This document shows positions 16,360 through 25,099 of a stretch of 64,000 nucleotides of DNA, one piece after another (the stretch's first letter is position 1; the number at the start of each line of letters is the position of its first letter). The stretch is taken from positions 1 through 64,000 of the forward strand of contig NZ_FNJO01000022.1 of NCBI RefSeq assembly GCF_900104095.1. The letters are read 5' to 3'. The notes below the pieces were generated by a model. It worked only from the letters and a program-made list of their open reading frames with translations, searched no databases and had not been told where the DNA came from. Source of the DNA: Ralstonia sp. 25mfcol4.1. Its GTDB lineage: Bacteria > Pseudomonadota > Gammaproteobacteria > Burkholderiales > Burkholderiaceae. The position numbers were made by a program, and so were the translations under genes.

Positions 16360-17691
16360 ATGAATAGCGCACACACACTACCAACGATGAAACAGACCAC
16401 TATCGTGATTGGCGCCGGTATTGCCGGCCTGGCTGCAGCGCATACGCTGAAAGCAGCTGGACAAGACGTTATCGTAGTGGAGGGTTCTTCGCGCCCAGGA
16501 GGCCGTCTAGTACGGATGCAGCGGGGTAACGACTCTGCAGAGGCGGGCGGGCAGGGCATACACTCAAATTATCGAGAATTGATCAGGCTGGCGGGTGCTT
16601 ACGGACTGGAGGGCGATCTAATCCCTCAAACAAACCACCAACCGGCGTACCTTGACCGCGCGGGCAATTTGCGGTACCCGCAGGGCCGCACGGGAATTAC
16701 CAAACTGATGAACGCACGCGGCAAGCGTGATTTCGCTTGGTTCGCCGCGAAATACATGACGTTTGGCAAGAAATTTGATCTGTTCGAAACCGCCCTCGAT
16801 CTGCCGGGATACGATAACCTTTCGGCTGCCGAAGCCTTTTCTTGGGCGGGCGAGGATTTCAGAGATTTCATTCTCCGGCCGTCTGCCCATGCGATGGCCA
16901 ACACGACTCCGGAACACACTAATCTCTATCACTATATGAACCTGATGAGGTTGGTCGCCACAACCAGTGTTATGACGCTGCGAACGGGCAATGTGACATT
17001 ACCCGAAAAAATCGCCGCGGCGGTCGGTGTTAGATACGAGTGCCCTGCAGAAAAAATCTCGTTTTCGGGACGAAAGGTGGACGGTGTCGTACTCGCGAGT
17101 GGCGAATCAATAAAGGCGGATCACGTTATCGTTGCGACACCAGTAGGTTATGCCGCCAAATTGATGCCGGATCATCTCGCGAACGCCAGAACTTTCCTGG
17201 GAGGGTTTCCTAATGCGCCATTCGGACTCGTCTACTTTTTTCTTGACCGCCCTCTGATGACGGACGCATATGTGTATCTTGGGCATGCATACCGTGACAC
17301 GGTCTTTAATATGGCGATCAACCACAGTGTGAAGACCCCGCATATGGTCCCGAGCGGTAAAGGAATTCTATCTGCTTGGCCGTGTTACCCAAACTCAGCA
17401 GACTTCGATCAGCTCACGAATACGGAGCTGATCAACCTGGCGCTCAAGGACATCGACGCGTTCTTCCCCGGTGTTGCGGAATATGTCGAGGAAGCGCGTG
17501 TGCAGCGACACCCGTGGGGAGTTGGGCGCTTGTCAGTGGGCCAGCATGCTAAAATCTTGAAGTTCAAAAAGGACGCCGAATCGTTTTCAGGCATCTCTTT
17601 CGCCGGTAACGATTACGACGGTGTGCATATGGAGTCAGCAGTGCGAAGCGGCATGCGAGCCGCCAATCGCGTCCTGGCGGGTATTTCCTAG
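16360..17691 (+). CDS. NAD(P)-binding FAD-dependent amine-oxidase-like oxidoreductase
   Basis: A 443-residue flavoprotein. An N-terminal FAD dinucleotide motif 'TIVIGAGIAGLAAAHTL' is at about 13-29, followed by 'EGSSRPGGRLVRM' (the second FAD-contact motif of the amine oxidase/protoporphyrinogen oxidase group). A C-terminal FAD-closing segment reads 'ISFAGNDYDGVHMESAVRSG'. It probably dehydrogenates a C-N or C-C bond with FAD. A GGAGG is very close to ATG 16360, with another about 12 bases further up. ATG 16387 is an alternative start. Divergent hydrolase and downstream TetR suggest a shared control region. Confidence 0.82.
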   Translation: MNSAHTLPTMKQTTIVIGAGIAGLAAAHTLKAAGQDVIVVEGSSRPGGRLVRMQRGNDSAEAGGQGIHSNYRELIRLAGAYGLEGDLIPQTNHQPAYLDRAGNLRYPQGRTGITKLMNARGKRDFAWFAAKYMTFGKKFDLFETALDLPGYDNLSAAEAFSWAGEDFRDFILRPSAHAMANTTPEHTNLYHYMNLMRLVATTSVMTLRTGNVTLPEKIAAAVGVRYECPAEKISFSGRKVDGVVLASGESIKADHVIVATPVGYAAKLMPDHLANARTFLGGFPNAPFGLVYFFLDRPLMTDAYVYLGHAYRDTVFNMAINHSVKTPHMVPSGKGILSAWPCYPNSADFDQLTNTELINLALKDIDAFFPGVAEYVEEARVQRHPWGVGRLSVGQHAKILKFKKDAESFSGISFAGNDYDGVHMESAVRSGMRAANRVLAGIS

Positions 17692-17828
17692 CGGAGTCTC
17701 GTCGAAGGCAATCACGTTTACGGACGAAATTAACATTGTCAAACTCTGTATCCAAACCTAGTGGCGCGGTACGCCAAAAAGCTTCCCATCGAAAGGGGCG
17801 GACGGAAGAAGTGCGCCTGGAGGCGCGA

Positions 17829-18467
17829 ATGCCCTCCCAAGAGCGCAGTCGTCGTCGTTATCAAGCGATTATTGAGGCCACGGAAACTCTACTGCAGACA
17901 AATAATATCGAAGACTTGAGTCTCTACGATATTGCCAAGCAAGCAAAGATCGCTCCGGCTTCTGTGCATTATCTGTTCAGCACCGTGGCGGCAATACACG
18001 TGGAGCTGAATCGACTTTATAATGAGCAACTGACCGCAAAAGTCTTGGAGGCGAACCGGAACAAGCTGACGACAAAAAATAGCAGTTGGCAGGAACTCAC
18101 AAGAGCGCATATGGAGACCTCGCGAGCTGTCTTAAATGGTCATCGCGCGATGAGCGAAATCATGCTGGGACCGGCATTGCACAGAAGTAGTCGTGCTAAG
18201 AATCGCGAAACGAATGCATTTTTCGCTCAATCTGTTTTGGCTGTGACGCGGCAAAGATTCGTCATGCCTGAGATCCCCGATTTGGAACGAGTTTATCTGT
18301 TTGCCGCGGAGATTAGTGAGGGGTTATGGGCCGGCGCTTATGCCACGAACGGTACCATTGATGACGAAACCTTCGCAGAGTCCCTCCGGGCGACGGTCGC
18401 CTACCTGCGATGTTTCCTGCCAGACACACTGATGGTGCGCGAGACAGAATCCAACGAAAAACTCTAA
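17829..18467 (+). CDS. TetR-family transcriptional regulator
   Basis: A 212-residue protein from ATG 17829, which has GGAG six bases upstream. An in-frame TTG at 17736 would add a basic extension without a ribosome site. The N-terminal helix-turn-helix is seen in 'AIIEATETLLQTNNIEDLSL' and 'YDIAKQAKIAPASVHYLFST'. The C-terminal ligand domain is helical and has no strong motif. It is co-directional with the flavoprotein gene and is the best candidate to bind the palindrome at 16302-16323 and its relatives near 21.7-21.9 kb (inference). Confidence 0.85.
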   Translation: MPSQERSRRRYQAIIEATETLLQTNNIEDLSLYDIAKQAKIAPASVHYLFSTVAAIHVELNRLYNEQLTAKVLEANRNKLTTKNSSWQELTRAHMETSRAVLNGHRAMSEIMLGPALHRSSRAKNRETNAFFAQSVLAVTRQRFVMPEIPDLERVYLFAAEISEGLWAGAYATNGTIDDETFAESLRATVAYLRCFLPDTLMVRETESNEKL

Positions 18468-18618
18468 AGCTGGCGTAAGCCTGCTTTTTTGCAGCATCGC
18501 TCGCGTCGAACCGAAATTCCGTTGAAAGTCGCGGGGCGCACTTTCAACCGTAAGCTGCCCATGCGGCGCCTCTGTTTCTACATGAATCGTGGGTCAGGTG
18601 TGCGAAGCGACTTGGAGG

Positions 18619-18648
18619 CACCTTTTTTCCCAATTTGGAAAAAAAGTG
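18619..18648. repeat. 12-bp inverted repeat in convergent intergenic region
   Basis: CACCTTTTTTCC (18619-18630), six bases, then GGAAAAAAAGTG (18637-18648): 11 of 12 positions pair. It sits between the convergent TetR and ThDP-enzyme genes and overlaps the T-run of the adjacent terminator hairpin. Confidence 0.6.
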
Positions 18649-18670
18649 AGTCCCTGAGGAAGTGACTCAC
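18638..18670 (-). terminator. Rho-independent terminator of the ThDP-enzyme gene
   Basis: On the minus strand a GTGAGTC arm (18670-18664), 11-base loop and GACTCAC arm (18652-18646) are followed at once by seven T. It lies about 70 bases past the stop of the minus-strand ThDP gene. The rest of 18468-18740 holds a GCTGGCC-A-GGCCAGC hairpin near 18680-18695 and a weak GC stem plus T-run just after the TetR stop, but no gene. Confidence 0.7.
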
Positions 18671-18740
18671 CGAAACGCTGGCCAGGCCAGCTCGCTTTAA
18701 AACATCTGCTGGCGCCGCCAGCGCACCCTGGAGCTTACTT

Positions 18741-20300
18741 TCAGATTACTGCCTCGATGAGGCGGGGACCGTGTTGGTGCATGGCTGATCGGTACTGGCT
18801 CACAAACTCTTCTGCCGTATTCGCGCGACTCGCTTCTACACCCAGGCCTTCCGCGATACGCACCCAATTCATATCGGGGTTGTGAAGATCAAGCATGGAC
18901 AGCGCTTTTGCGCCGGATCCGGTCACGCCCACACGGCCCATCTCGATGTTGAGAATGCCGTATGATCGATTCGCGTAAATGACGACAGTCACGTCGAGTT
19001 TTTCACGAGCCATCGTCCAGAGTGCTTGCATCGTGTAGGCTGCCCCACCGTCCCCATGCGGGCAAACGACCTTGCGATCCGGAGCGGCGATCGAAGCCCC
19101 GATAGCAAGTGGCAGCCCCAGACCAATTGAGCCACCTGTGAGCGGCAGATGGGTAAATGGTCGCGCCGTGGCCATCATGGAATGGAGGGCAGCGCCGCTG
19201 GTGCAGGACTCGTCCGCGAAGATCGCGTTCTCCGGTGTGAGTTCGGCGATAGCCTGCGCAATCGTCAGCGGCGTGAGCGATCCTGTCGGGCAGCCGGGAA
19301 GGCTCTTCTCACTTCGTTGCAAACCGGGCGCGGTCGCCCCTAAACTCTCGGCAAGCGATGATAGTGCGATAACGGCGTCTTCGTGGGCGTGCGAAAGATA
19401 CGTGATGGCGCAGCTCTCGGGCGCACACCAACTCGGTTTGCCGGGATACGCAAAGAAAGAAACCGGTGGGCGAGTGCCCACCAGAATCAGTTGCTCGACA
19501 TCTTGTAAGACCGCCGTGATCTGCTCCGCAAAGTACGGAATGCGTTCCACCTTCACCCGGCCGGCACCGAGTTCAACATGGGGCGCGAACGTATCGCAGA
19601 ATAGCCGCGCGCCGGTTGACGTCTGGATCTTCCCAGCCGTCTCCAGTCCGATGCCACGTAGCGTTGCTCCCCCCAAAAGAATCGCGGTCTTCTTGCCATT
19701 ACGCAACCATTCGTTTGCGCGCCGCAGAGCTGCTTCACTTACTGCGAAGGGAACTTCGTCGGGGAGGGCATTGGCTGGCGCGTCGGCCTCCTCCCACGCA
19801 CAATTTGCCGGGAGAATTAACGTGGCGATCGACCCAGGTGCGCCCTTGGCAGCTTGAACGGCACGTGCCGCGTCAGCGCCCACTGTCCTTGAAGATTTCG
19901 ACTCGTGGATCCATGCAGACACCGGCCTCGCGAAGCCAACGATGTCCGAAGTCAGTAACGCGTCGTACTGCAGATGGTAAGTTGCGTGGTCGCCTACCAC
20001 GTTGACGATAGGTGTGCTGGCGCGTCGCGCATTATGGAGATTGGCGAGGCCGTTGGCGAGGCCCGGTCCCAAATGAAGTAGCGTCGCGGCCGGCCTTTCG
20101 GCAATGCGGCCGTAACCGTCCGCGGCACCTGTCGCAACGCCTTCAAACAGACACAGGACACCGCGCATTCTGGGCACCGAATCGAGGGCGGCTACGAAAT
20201 GCATCTCCGACGTGCCAGGATTGCCGAAACAGACGTCGACGTCGCAGTTGACGAGGGTCTGAATTAGCGATTGTGCACCGTTAAGCTTTTGTTCGCTCAT
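18741..20300 (-). CDS. Thiamine-diphosphate-dependent enzyme, acetolactate-synthase-large-subunit-like
   Basis: A 519-residue three-domain ThDP enzyme. The catalytic Glu is E53 in 'CLFEGVATGAADGYGR'. The ThDP/Mg motif is 'GDGGAAYTMQALW...NRSYGI' in the C-terminal third. Members of this IlvB-like subgroup are often annotated as acetolactate synthase, but the family also contains benzoylformate decarboxylases and benzaldehyde lyases. In this catabolic setting (aldolase, aldehyde dehydrogenase, GMC oxidoreductase) a 2-oxoacid decarboxylase or C-C lyase role is more likely than valine biosynthesis (inference). No IlvH-type small subunit is nearby. The start lies 5 bases past the stop of the aldolase gene, so the two share an operon. 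Confidence 0.85.
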   Translation of the reverse strand: MSEQKLNGAQSLIQTLVNCDVDVCFGNPGTSEMHFVAALDSVPRMRGVLCLFEGVATGAADGYGRIAERPAATLLHLGPGLANGLANLHNARRASTPIVNVVGDHATYHLQYDALLTSDIVGFARPVSAWIHESKSSRTVGADAARAVQAAKGAPGSIATLILPANCAWEEADAPANALPDEVPFAVSEAALRRANEWLRNGKKTAILLGGATLRGIGLETAGKIQTSTGARLFCDTFAPHVELGAGRVKVERIPYFAEQITAVLQDVEQLILVGTRPPVSFFAYPGKPSWCAPESCAITYLSHAHEDAVIALSSLAESLGATAPGLQRSEKSLPGCPTGSLTPLTIAQAIAELTPENAIFADESCTSGAALHSMMATARPFTHLPLTGGSIGLGLPLAIGASIAAPDRKVVCPHGDGGAAYTMQALWTMAREKLDVTVVIYANRSYGILNIEMGRVGVTGSGAKALSMLDLHNPDMNWVRIAEGLGVEASRANTAEEFVSQYRSAMHQHGPRLIEAVI

Positions 20301-20305
20301 GATCG

Positions 20306-21082
20306 TTAATGCATGAAGGAGGGGTCAATTTTGGCGAGCTTGCGCAGCAAGCCGTCCCATGGATCAGTGGTGCCTTCGCCTTGGCCGAGTCGGGCGAGCT
20401 CAAACTTGAAGGAGTCGAGCATTTCTTGAGACAAATGCACGAGACTTCCATATGTGGCGCCGCCGGCCATCATCTGGATGTGACAGGCTTTACGAATGTT
20501 GTAGTGGCGCATAAATGCTGCGCGCGCGATCGGGCCAAGTGTCAACAAGCCGTGGTTCCTCAGAAGTACCGCGTTGTTCGTCGGGCCCAGACTGCGCTGC
20601 AACGACGGAATTTTCTCCGCGTACGTCTCTGCGCCTTCGTAATCGTGATAACCCAATCCGTCTGCAATCGCAAACGCAGCGGATTGCGAGATTGGCAGAA
20701 GGCCGGCCGAATTGCAGGCAACCGCTGCAATGATGTCGTCGTGCGTGTGAATGACGAAGTTTGCATCTTTGCGCGCTTCATGTACCGCACGCATCGGGTG
20801 CCAAGTGCTTTTCACGATCCCGAACGGGGTATCGCTGATGACGTCACCCTCGAGATTGATCTTGACGAGACTGGATGCCGTGACTTCTTCATAGAGCGGA
20901 CCGGCCGGGCCAAAGAGGTAGTGGTCGCCGACTCTGGCCGAGACCAGCTGCATCGAGAGGTCGTCCCATCCCATCAAGGGAACGAGACGATAGAGGGCGG
21001 CCGTCTGGACTCTAATGTCCCACTCCTCCTCGGATACTTTTCCTTCTAGGGAGGGGTACGAAACATCGCCAATCTTTAACAT
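20306..21082 (-). CDS. Class II aldolase/adducin-family protein
   Basis: A 258-residue class II aldolase-fold protein. The metal-binding histidines are in 'FVIHTHDDIIAAVA' and the third in 'VLLRNHGLLTLG', with 'IVKSTWHPMRAVHEARKD' preceding. The family cleaves or epimerises phosphorylated sugars, or decarboxylates or cleaves hydroxyaryl substrates. The N-terminal region lacks an obvious phosphate site, which would suit a non-sugar substrate (inference). A GGAGTGTT-like ribosome site lies upstream of ATG 21082. The VOC gene is about 70 bases further upstream on the same strand, so VOC, aldolase and ThDP enzyme probably form one transcript. Confidence 0.85.
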   Translation of the reverse strand: MLKIGDVSYPSLEGKVSEEEWDIRVQTAALYRLVPLMGWDDLSMQLVSARVGDHYLFGPAGPLYEEVTASSLVKINLEGDVISDTPFGIVKSTWHPMRAVHEARKDANFVIHTHDDIIAAVACNSAGLLPISQSAAFAIADGLGYHDYEGAETYAEKIPSLQRSLGPTNNAVLLRNHGLLTLGPIARAAFMRHYNIRKACHIQMMAGGATYGSLVHLSQEMLDSFKFELARLGQGEGTTDPWDGLLRKLAKIDPSFMH

Positions 21083-21151
21083 GGGAACACTCCTGGAGCT
21101 AACTGGGGCACCGCGACTTGTGCAGACGCAATGTCAAATGAGGTTTGCGGA

Positions 21152-21673
21152 TTAAAACTCGATGATAGAAGGGCCGGAACCGTCCCAGCTCTGTGCGGCC
21201 GCTTTCATCTGGGCAAAGCCCGAGGTAACCAGCGGGACTGCGCTGATCAGCTCCAGCACCGTCCCTCCATGGAGTTCCGAGTCGAAGAATATCGTCTCTA
21301 CGCCGATAGCGGAGAGCATCCTGTGGAACGGCTTAAAGCCGTTTGCAGTGAGCGCTTGCGTGTCACGCAAGATGTCATCGGAGAGAATGCCGAGGTGCTG
21401 TGCACCATACCCATAAGCTTCAATAAAGTCTTGAAACGCTGAGGGAGCGGTGTTTTTTTGCTGGACCAGTTCAATCTGCAAGTCGCCCGAATATGCGAAT
21501 GCGGCGCTGATCTCGCAATCGGTGTGTTGCCCCTTGTACGACTGCTCGACGTAGGCGGGACGTCGCGTGAGAAAAAAGGGACCAACCCCCATCGCATTCC
21601 AATGCGCAATCGCCTCGTCGATATCTCGGACTACATAGCCAATCTGAAATACGGGTCCGACCTTTGTGAACAT
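21152..21673 (-). CDS. VOC-family (glyoxalase-fold) protein
   Basis: A 173-residue vicinal-oxygen-chelate protein. It opens with 'VFQIGYVVRDIDEAIAHWNA' (beta-alpha-beta module 1) and has 'QHLGILSDDI' in the second module and 'GGTVLELISA' near the C-terminus. These hold candidate metal ligands (His and Glu in module 2; module 1 has Gln in place of His). The pattern resembles the Glyoxalase_4/methylmalonyl-CoA-epimerase-like branch, where isomerases, dioxygenases and lyases occur. The exact reaction is unknown. It is the first gene of a minus-strand operon whose promoter lies in 21674-22033. Confidence 0.8.
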   Translation of the reverse strand: MFTKVGPVFQIGYVVRDIDEAIAHWNAMGVGPFFLTRRPAYVEQSYKGQHTDCEISAAFAYSGDLQIELVQQKNTAPSAFQDFIEAYGYGAQHLGILSDDILRDTQALTANGFKPFHRMLSAIGVETIFFDSELHGGTVLELISAVPLVTSGFAQMKAAAQSWDGSGPSIIEF

Positions 21674-22033
21674 GGTTCAGTCTCCTCGCGCACTCGCCAC
21701 GATAGTGAGTTGAAATAAAGCCGATGTAAGTCCGGTTTATAGCAGCACCTTGGACGAGACGCAAGGTCTGCTCACGCTCGCCTTCGCCTGCACGTTCTTA
21801 GCGAATCCTCGTGTTGACAGCCGGTATGGAAGCTAAAACTCCTACTTCGACTGGTGTAAGCGGACCGTAACGCACTTATGCGATGGCGCTTTGAAAATTG
21901 ACTAATATCGGAAAATGCAGGACACTCCGGCGGTGTGGTGGTAGGCGAGCCCAAGCACGGAAGTGCAAGGACGGAATCGATCAAGGCGCGCGCGCGAGAA
22001 GAGCGGCGCGACGCAAGAAGGTGGGGCCCAGGG
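21674..22033. promoter_or_regulatory. Divergent promoter region with two operator-like sites
   Basis: This 360-base region lies between the divergent VOC and GMC genes. It holds two sequences related to the palindrome at 16302-16323. One is at 21894-21915 (AAAATTGAC, 4 bases, ATCGGAAAA), 14 of 22 identical to the minus-strand version. The other, weaker, is at about 21717-21738 (minus strand AAACCGGAC and a decayed second arm). No gene is visible here. A TTGACA at about 21813 has no matching -10 at proper spacing. Confidence 0.4.
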
Positions 22034-23641
22034 ATGGAAGAGCAGCAATACGACTACGTCATCGTCGGCGCTGGATCCGCCGGTTGTGTACTTGCGAATC
22101 GGCTGAGCGAGGAGGCAACCAAGCAAGTGCTGCTGTTGGAAGCGGGAGGATGGGACAAGCATCCCCTTATCGGCATCCCGGTCGGCATCAGCCATATGAC
22201 GCAGAAAGGAATGTTCCGTTGGAATGACTTTTCAGAGCCTGACCCGGGACTAAATGGTCGCAAGAACTACATTCCGCATGGCAAAGTCATTGGTGGCGGA
22301 AGTTCCATCAATTACATGGCGCATACCCGCTGTCACCCCGCCGACTACGATGGATGGGCTCGTGGCGGCGCCACTGGCTGGAGCTTCGAAGAGGTTCTGC
22401 CGTACTTTAAGCTCTGCGAGGCGTGGGATGGCGAGAACGACGGTTGGCGCGGTGCCGACGGTCCGCTTGGGGCGACGTGGGGACGAGTAGACGATCGCGT
22501 CTATGACGCGTGGATGGCTGCATGCCGGCATCTTGGGTACTCGTTCAGCGAAGATCTCAATGGCAAAGAACCGGAGGGCCTAGGCGTCCTACAGTATTCG
22601 ATCCGGAACGGGCGTCGTTCTTCTTCAGCGACTGCATTCCTTCGTCCGGCGCTGGGCAGACGAAATCTGACAGTTCGCACGAATGCACTCGCAACCAAGA
22701 TCATTTTTGAAGGCACGAGGGCGGTTGGCGTCGAATACCTGCAAGGGCAAACCAGACGGGTTGTGAAGTCACGCCAGGTCGTCCTAAGCTCTGGTGCAAT
22801 TAATACCCCCCAACTCTTAATGTTGTCCGGCGTTGGGCCAGCCGACCATCTGAGAGAGATGGGCATTCGCCCGATCGTCGATTTGGCTGTTGGCAAGAAT
22901 CTCCAGGATCATCTTGCGTTCTCGGTCATGTGGAAACGCAAGGAACCGGGAGCCTTGCACAGCGCCCTTCGCATAGACAAAGCTGCGCTGAATCTGGCCA
23001 GGGCGGCATTACTTCGTAGCGGGCCTTCCGCCAACCTTCCCGCGGCATTGATTGCGTTCGTCAGGTCCGCGCCGCAGCTGTCCCAGCCCGATCTCCATTT
23101 CTATTTACAGATTCCGCCTCCTACCGCTAATGTTTGGGTGCCCGGTGTCAAGGCTGCGTATCAAGACACCCTACACGCCCGCGTCCAGCTAATGCGGCCA
23201 GAGAGTCGTGGTGAGATAAGACTCCGATCTCGCGATCCGGCAGACCGGCCCAGCGTTCAATACAACTCGCTTTCGTCGCCAGAGGACCTCGCCGCAATGC
23301 GCAGCGGCTACCGCCAGGTTTGGAGCATCGGAAACTCACCCGCACTCTCAGATTATCGCGGCGCCCCGATTGCACCTGAAACCAAGCTGATGAGCGACCA
23401 AGTTATTGATGCCTACATCAGGGCCACGGCTAGCCAGCAGTACCATCCTGTCGGCACGTGCAAGATGGGCATAGACGCTCACGCCGTTGTGGGGCCTGAC
23501 TTGTGCGTGCGTGGGGTCCAGGGACTCAAAATTGCCGACGCGTCGGTCATGCCAACGATCATCTCCGGCAACCCGAATGTTCCCATCATGATGATCGCGG
23601 CGAAGGCCGCTGACATCTGGAAAGCTCAGAGCAACGACTGA
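22034..23641 (+). CDS. GMC-family FAD-dependent oxidoreductase (choline dehydrogenase-like)
   Basis: A 535-residue glucose-methanol-choline oxidoreductase. The FAD motif 'YVIVGAGSAGCVLANRLSE' is at about 8-26. GMC signature 1 is seen in 'HGKVIGGGSSINYMAHTR', signature 2 in 'SSGAINTPQLLMLSGVGP', and the catalytic His in 'QYHPVGTCKMG', with Asn in 'ISGNPNVPIMMIA'. These enzymes oxidise primary alcohols to aldehydes. An aldehyde dehydrogenase is encoded nearby. The start at 22034 is chosen because the FAD motif follows within 8 residues. A 33-residue in-frame extension lacks any motif. Confidence 0.88.
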   Translation: MEEQQYDYVIVGAGSAGCVLANRLSEEATKQVLLLEAGGWDKHPLIGIPVGISHMTQKGMFRWNDFSEPDPGLNGRKNYIPHGKVIGGGSSINYMAHTRCHPADYDGWARGGATGWSFEEVLPYFKLCEAWDGENDGWRGADGPLGATWGRVDDRVYDAWMAACRHLGYSFSEDLNGKEPEGLGVLQYSIRNGRRSSSATAFLRPALGRRNLTVRTNALATKIIFEGTRAVGVEYLQGQTRRVVKSRQVVLSSGAINTPQLLMLSGVGPADHLREMGIRPIVDLAVGKNLQDHLAFSVMWKRKEPGALHSALRIDKAALNLARAALLRSGPSANLPAALIAFVRSAPQLSQPDLHFYLQIPPPTANVWVPGVKAAYQDTLHARVQLMRPESRGEIRLRSRDPADRPSVQYNSLSSPEDLAAMRSGYRQVWSIGNSPALSDYRGAPIAPETKLMSDQVIDAYIRATASQQYHPVGTCKMGIDAHAVVGPDLCVRGVQGLKIADASVMPTIISGNPNVPIMMIAAKAADIWKAQSND

Positions 23642-23717
23642 AGGCTTGATCGGATACTCGTTCCTCTTACCTGCCCGCCTTCCGATGTCGACGGGCAGCG
23701 CCATACTCTCTAACGCT

Positions 23718-25079
23718 ATGAATAGCAACATCACGCCTGTGCCCCAAGCAGACCTGGACGACCGTCTATCGTCGAAGATTCCAGTTTTCTGGTGCAACCC
23801 CTCGCGATCTCGGGATGGGATGCCCGGTAAGAGGTGGGGAAGTCGAACCATTGGCGCACCTGACGTCGAGGCAGCCGCGGGCCGTTTCAAGCGGTTTGCT
23901 CCCGTGCTGCGGCAATTGTTCGCTGAGCTCGAGAGCAGCAACGGTACAATCCGATCGCCTTTGCTTTCTACGCCGGCACTCGAACACGTCCTAAACATCC
24001 CCGCAGACCACGGGCGGTTGTTGGTGAAGGCCGATCATAAACTTCCGGTCGCTGGCTCCATTAAGGCGCGAGGGGGTATTCATGAAGTGCTCGAGTTTGC
24101 CGAAGGCCTTGCCATCAGGTTGGGTTTGATCCCGTCCGACGACTTGCAAGGGATGCTAAGTCAAGACGCCCGGGAAGCCTTTGGTCAGTATCAGGTTGCG
24201 GTGGGCTCGACGGGTAATCTCGGCCTGAGCATTGGCGTCATCGCTTCCGCATTCGGATTCCAGGCATCGGTACACATGTCTGCTGACGCAAAGCAATGGA
24301 AGAAGAAGCGGCTACGGAACAGGCACGTCAATGTTGTAGAGCACACGGGCGATTACGCCGCGGCAGTGGCGGCGGGTAGAGCCGGCGCTGAGAAGGATCC
24401 CCGTTGCCACTTCGTCGACGATGAAAGCTCGCTATCGCTTTTTCTCGGCTATGCTGCAGCGGGCGAGGAACTGCAGCAGCAATTGGCAGAAAAGGACATT
24501 CTGGTCGATGACTCCCATCCACTCTTTGTCTATATTCCTTGCGGTGTCGGCGGGGCGCCCAGCGGTATTGCCTTTGGTTTGGCGCTTCTTTTTGGCCCGA
24601 ACGTTCACTGTTTTTTTGCCGAGCCGGTGGCTTCGCCGTGCTTTCTGGTTGCAGCCCAAAGCACCAGTGGCAGCCATCCAAGCGTCTATGACGTCGGTCT
24701 TGATAATCGTACTGAGGCAGACGGGCTCGCAGTACCGCGCGCCTCTGAGTGCGCGGTTGACGTGATGCGGACAACGCTCAGCGGAATCTTCACGGTTGAG
24801 GACGACGATCTGTTCGCCCACGTTTACCGAGCAATGGTTAGTCAGGGCATTCGCATTGAGCCGTCCGCCGCGGCTGGATTCGATGGTCCGAACCAATTGT
24901 GCACCTCAAGTGAAGGCCGGGGTTATCTACAGCGCCACGGTTTGGAGGCACACATGCACAACGCCACGCACGTCATTTGGACGACGGGCGGTCTCTTCGT
25001 TCCGCAGGCGGAATACGGTGCCTTCTTTGACCGTGGATCAAAGATCATGCGAGCCTCAATCTCCGAGAGTGAACAATGA
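23718..25079 (+). CDS. dsdA: D-serine dehydratase
   Basis: A 453-residue fold-type II PLP enzyme very like E. coli DsdA. PLP lysine K116 is in 'PVAGSIKARGGIHEVL', the phosphate-binding loop is 'AVGSTGNLGLSIG', and other family blocks are 'VHMSADAKQWKKKRL', 'FVDDESS' and 'CGVGGAPSGIAFGL'. It converts D-serine to pyruvate and ammonia. Two ATGs (23685 and 23718) are possible and neither has a good ribosome site. The shorter matches DsdA length. It lies between the GMC enzyme and an MFS transporter, so its natural substrate may be another beta-hydroxy D-amino acid arising in this island (inference). Confidence 0.9.
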   Translation: MNSNITPVPQADLDDRLSSKIPVFWCNPSRSRDGMPGKRWGSRTIGAPDVEAAAGRFKRFAPVLRQLFAELESSNGTIRSPLLSTPALEHVLNIPADHGRLLVKADHKLPVAGSIKARGGIHEVLEFAEGLAIRLGLIPSDDLQGMLSQDAREAFGQYQVAVGSTGNLGLSIGVIASAFGFQASVHMSADAKQWKKKRLRNRHVNVVEHTGDYAAAVAAGRAGAEKDPRCHFVDDESSLSLFLGYAAAGEELQQQLAEKDILVDDSHPLFVYIPCGVGGAPSGIAFGLALLFGPNVHCFFAEPVASPCFLVAAQSTSGSHPSVYDVGLDNRTEADGLAVPRASECAVDVMRTTLSGIFTVEDDDLFAHVYRAMVSQGIRIEPSAAAGFDGPNQLCTSSEGRGYLQRHGLEAHMHNATHVIWTTGGLFVPQAEYGAFFDRGSKIMRASISESEQ

Positions 25080-25099
25080 TATCGCTGTCGGGGTACTAA

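Noticed and set aside
18741..20300. Considered as biosynthetic acetolactate synthase IlvB
   Set aside because: No small regulatory subunit and no branched-chain genes nearby. The context is catabolic, so only ThDP-enzyme family membership is claimed.
21813..21840. TTGACA as a sigma-70 -35 box in the VOC-GMC intergenic region
   Set aside because: The nearest TAAAAC is only 14 bases away, outside usual spacing.
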